NCBI GenBank assembly: GCA_021823085.1
Contig: JAKAPG010000071.1
Location: forward strand, 1-8,204
Direction: 5' to 3'
Source: Thermoplasmata archaeon
Lineage (GTDB): Archaea > Thermoplasmatota > Thermoplasmata > Lutacidiplasmatales > UBA184
DNA length: 8,204 nt
In this document: positions 6,219 to 8,204 of the stretch, one piece after another
How positions within the stretch are numbered: position 1 is the stretch's first letter
Layout of the letters: each line of letters begins with the position of its first letter
The notes under the pieces: model-generated
Seen by the model: only the letters and a program-made list of their open reading frames with translations
The model's database searches: none
Told to the model about the DNA's origin: nothing
Program-made: the position numbers and the translations under genes

Positions 6219-6746
6219 TTACCCTGCGGGCAGATGGCCCCGGAGACGGCTGAGGATGTCGGGAAGCCTTCGGATGGCATCGATCGATATCCCCCGCGCG
6301 TGACGCGCGCCACCCTTTCGTAGACCGCCGGGCTCGCCTCGGGTCCGTAGTCGTAGGGGCGGCCTCCAACTCGCTCGATGCCAAGGTCGAGCGGTGCTCA
6401 GAGCGGGAGCGCTGCGTGCGCTACGGCCGGCATCGGACGAGGATGTCGATCGCACCCTCCCAGCAGATTTTCCGTCGAGGATCGCGTTCGTTCCCCGACG
6501 GGGGGCGGCTCCAGCCTCTTCGGTAGCGATCCGGTTCGCCCTTCGGAGCAGTCTTTCCAAGCCCTCGTCCCGCTCGTAGAGTTCCGGGATCGCGTCGATG
6601 CCGATGACCTCGGCGTCGATCGCCGGCGCCAATGCGTCGGCGATAGGGTTGTACCCACCCCGGGGAGCTCCCGGAGGATCGCGAGATACGACACGGAGGT
6701 GCGAGGGCCCACTCGAGGAATAGGTCCGTCCCGGCCGTCGGGCGAT
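6219..6746 (-). pseudogene. decayed gene of unknown family with several frameshifts
   Basis: This region directly follows the amidohydrolase stop. Reading the minus strand, convincing protein-like stretches switch frame. About 6645-6468 encodes NPIADALAPAIDAEVIGIDA, then IPELYERDEGLERLLRRANR and a segment ending in ILDGK. Around 6474-6424 a second frame reads KICWEGAIDILVR. From about 6433 to 6291 a third frame reads PAVAHAALPL, stops at TGA 6398-6400, and continues with LGIERVGGRPYDYGPEASPA and VYERVARV. The first frame returns with ISIDAIRRLPDILSRLRGHL to TAA 6219-6221. In between, each frame turns into Arg/Ser/Pro-rich noise. At least three frame changes and one in-frame stop are needed, so it is very likely a pseudogene. 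The AEVIGIDA strand resembles the second strand of a Rossmann methyltransferase, but the glycine motif before it is not intact and I do not assign a family. The 5' end may reach up to 6746 (a SYLAILREL piece near 6690 lies in another frame). Confidence 0.55.
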
Positions 6747-8204
6747 CTAACGTCGATAGACCGGCGCGCCGCCGAGCCAGGTCTCGCGGACTCCCGACGC
6801 ACCAATCTCGAGCGCCTTCTCGATCGAGGGGGCTCCGACCCGAACGAAGTCGGCCGGCCGCCCGACGTCGATCGTTCCCAACGCCCGGTGGCCGATCGCA
6901 CGGGCTCCCTCGACCGTGTACATCCTCACGGCGGCTTCGGGAGTGAGCGCCTCGGAGGGTGCGGGATTCGCCGAGCGGCCCGCAGGATCGGTGCGTCGTA
7001 CGGCGACCCGCATGCCGAGCCATGGGTCCAGAGCGTCGAACGGAGCGTCACTGGACCCTGCGAGGCGACAGCCCGCGTTCCATAGGCTCGCGAACGGGTA
7101 GGCCCACCGGACCCGATCCGGGCCGAGACGCTGGATCAGCCAGTGGTCGGTCGCGACGAAGATCGGCTGGACGACCAGTTGCGCACCGGATCGAGCGATC
7201 CTCTCGTGGAGGGCCGGGGGTACGAGGCCGGCGTGCTCGATCCGGCCCACGGACCGGTCCGGTCTCGGCCGGGCCGCCTCCATGACCTCAAGCGCTTCGG
7301 CGACCGCCCGATCCCCGATCGCGTGGACGGCGGGAGAGAGCCCGAGTCGGTGGGCGCGGGACAGCGCCGGCAGGAGCCGGTCGCGCGGATGGACCGGCAG
7401 GCCCGATGTGGTGGGATCGTCCGCGTAGGGTTGCGCGAGCCAGGCCGTCCGCGTTCCGAACGCCCCGTCCATGAACGCCTTCACCCCGTTCACGCGCAGT
7501 CGGTCGTTCGGGGCCAAAAGGCCGGCAACGGCCGTGTCCGACAGCTCGTCGAACCAGCGAAGATTGAGGTAGCATCGGATGCGGGCCGGGAGGTGAGAGG
7601 AAGGCGACATCGCCGTCAGGGCCGAGAGCTCGATCGGGTCGGTGTTCATCGTGCCCACCGCGGTGAGGCCGAGCGATGCGAGGCGTTCGAACTGATGCGT
7701 GAGCGCCGCCGGGTCCGCAAGCGCTCCCTCGTGGGCGAGCGGGCCGGTCGGCTCGAGGGCGGACTCGAGAAGGCGACCGTTCGGTTCCCGGTCGCGATCG
7801 CGGCCGATCCGACCCCCGGCCGGATCGGGGGTCGTTCGGTCGATGCCCAGGCGTTCGAGTGCCGAGGAGTTCACGACCGCCGCGTGGCCCGAGGCGTGGT
7901 AGAGGATCACGGGCCGATCCCCATCGATCCCATCGAGATCGCTTCGGGTCGGCCAGCCGTCCTCGTCCACGTCGGGAAAGCTCCAGCCCCGGCCGACGAT
8001 CGGGCCGATCCGATGGGACGCGGACCAGCTACGGGTCCGCTCGGTCACCTCGCGGAGCGTGGAGGCTCCTGCGAGCTTGACGCCGCCGTCCGCGAGCGCC
8101 ATCTCCGCCAGGTGCAGATGGGCATCGATCAGCCCGGGGACGAGGAGATCCCCGTGCAGGTCGTGGACTTCGGTCCCGACCGGCCGGACCCTGCCGACCG
8201 CGTC
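6747..8204 (-). CDS. YtcJ-type metal-dependent amidohydrolase, N-terminus outside the window
   Basis: The frame runs off the right edge; 485 residues are visible and roughly 40-60 should be missing compared with the family (about 530). It starts within the first beta-sandwich strands and reaches LLVPGLIDAHLHL, whose His29 and His31 (visible numbering) form the HxH metal site. NGVKAFMDGAFGTRTAWL carries the lysine expected to bridge the metals (Lys242). HAIGDRAV and GRIEHAGLV give the next histidines (294 and 324), and SSDAPFDALDPW has the catalytic Asp386. A final GTIDVGRPADFV closes the sandwich domain. This pattern fits Amidohydro_3/YtcJ enzymes, which hydrolyse amide or related bonds in small, often N-acylated or cyclic substrates in the cytoplasm; the substrate is unknown. 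The C-terminal GGAPVYRR is a normal family end, so the protein itself is intact where visible. Confidence 0.92.
   Translation of the reverse strand, partial: DAVGRVRPVGTEVHDLHGDLLVPGLIDAHLHLAEMALADGGVKLAGASTLREVTERTRSWSASHRIGPIVGRGWSFPDVDEDGWPTRSDLDGIDGDRPVILYHASGHAAVVNSSALERLGIDRTTPDPAGGRIGRDRDREPNGRLLESALEPTGPLAHEGALADPAALTHQFERLASLGLTAVGTMNTDPIELSALTAMSPSSHLPARIRCYLNLRWFDELSDTAVAGLLAPNDRLRVNGVKAFMDGAFGTRTAWLAQPYADDPTTSGLPVHPRDRLLPALSRAHRLGLSPAVHAIGDRAVAEALEVMEAARPRPDRSVGRIEHAGLVPPALHERIARSGAQLVVQPIFVATDHWLIQRLGPDRVRWAYPFASLWNAGCRLAGSSDAPFDALDPWLGMRVAVRRTDPAGRSANPAPSEALTPEAAVRMYTVEGARAIGHRALGTIDVGRPADFVRVGAPSIEKALEIGASGVRETWLGGAPVYRR

Noticed and set aside
6296..6308. GCGCG-TGA-CGCGC inverted repeat as an operator
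   Set aside because: Low-complexity GC palindrome inside a decayed coding region and not near a start codon.
6468..6680. Identification of the decayed gene as a protein-L-isoaspartate or similar SAM methyltransferase
   Set aside because: The AEVIGIDA strand, the DG segment and AIDILV are in a suitable order, but the GxGxG loop is only seen by combining frames and no family-specific motif remains. The resemblance is too weak to name.
6378..7085. A 235-codon plus-strand frame across the 6219-6746 gap, which could have been the gap's gene
   Set aside because: Half of it is antisense to the amidohydrolase, and the rest mirrors the protein-like minus-strand pieces; no motif of its own.
1..8204. 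CRISPR array, insertion sequence, tRNA or defence system
   Set aside because: No spaced repeats, no transposase motifs, no terminal inverted repeats and no tRNA-like cloverleaf were seen; the genes present are ordinary enzymes, a channel subunit and unknowns.

Overview
This is a GC-rich window that most likely comes from an archaeon, possibly a high-GC member of the Thermoplasmatota. The evidence is indirect. The pseudouridine synthase TruA carries archaeal-style motifs. Several genes have A/T-rich TATA-like boxes about 27 nt upstream of their ATG, as expected for leaderless archaeal transcripts, and few clear Shine-Dalgarno sites are visible. A fragment of an S53 (sedolisin) peptidase is also present, a family common in acidophilic Thermoplasmata. 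No rRNA or other decisive marker is in the window, so the placement is an inference.

Layout. At the left edge, on the plus strand, is the C-terminal part of a potassium-channel/transport RCK (TrkA-N/TrkA-C) protein. It converges with everything else, which is on the minus strand. From right to left the minus strand holds: a YtcJ-type amidohydrolase running off the right edge; a scrambled, decayed gene in the 600-base gap behind it; an unrecognised 219-residue helical protein; a class III PLP aminotransferase with a cysteine-rich insert; TruA; an unrecognised gene broken by a perfect 11-bp tandem duplication; a VOC/glyoxalase-fold protein that has lost one metal ligand; a D-2-hydroxyacid dehydrogenase; and, in the convergent gap, the last ~43 codons of a sedolisin peptidase.

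The intact genes do not form an obvious pathway. The spacing (37 to 96 nt, with candidate promoters in front of at least three genes) suggests mostly short independent transcription units, with VOC and the dehydrogenase possibly cotranscribed. The most notable property is gene decay: three broken or truncated genes in 8 kb, between intact housekeeping and catabolic genes. I did not find a convincing new multi-gene system. The best leads are the 11-bp duplication frameshift, the sedolisin tail, the decayed gene at 6219-6746, the shared promoter motif at a fixed distance of 27 nt, and a C(UACG)G hairpin after TruA.
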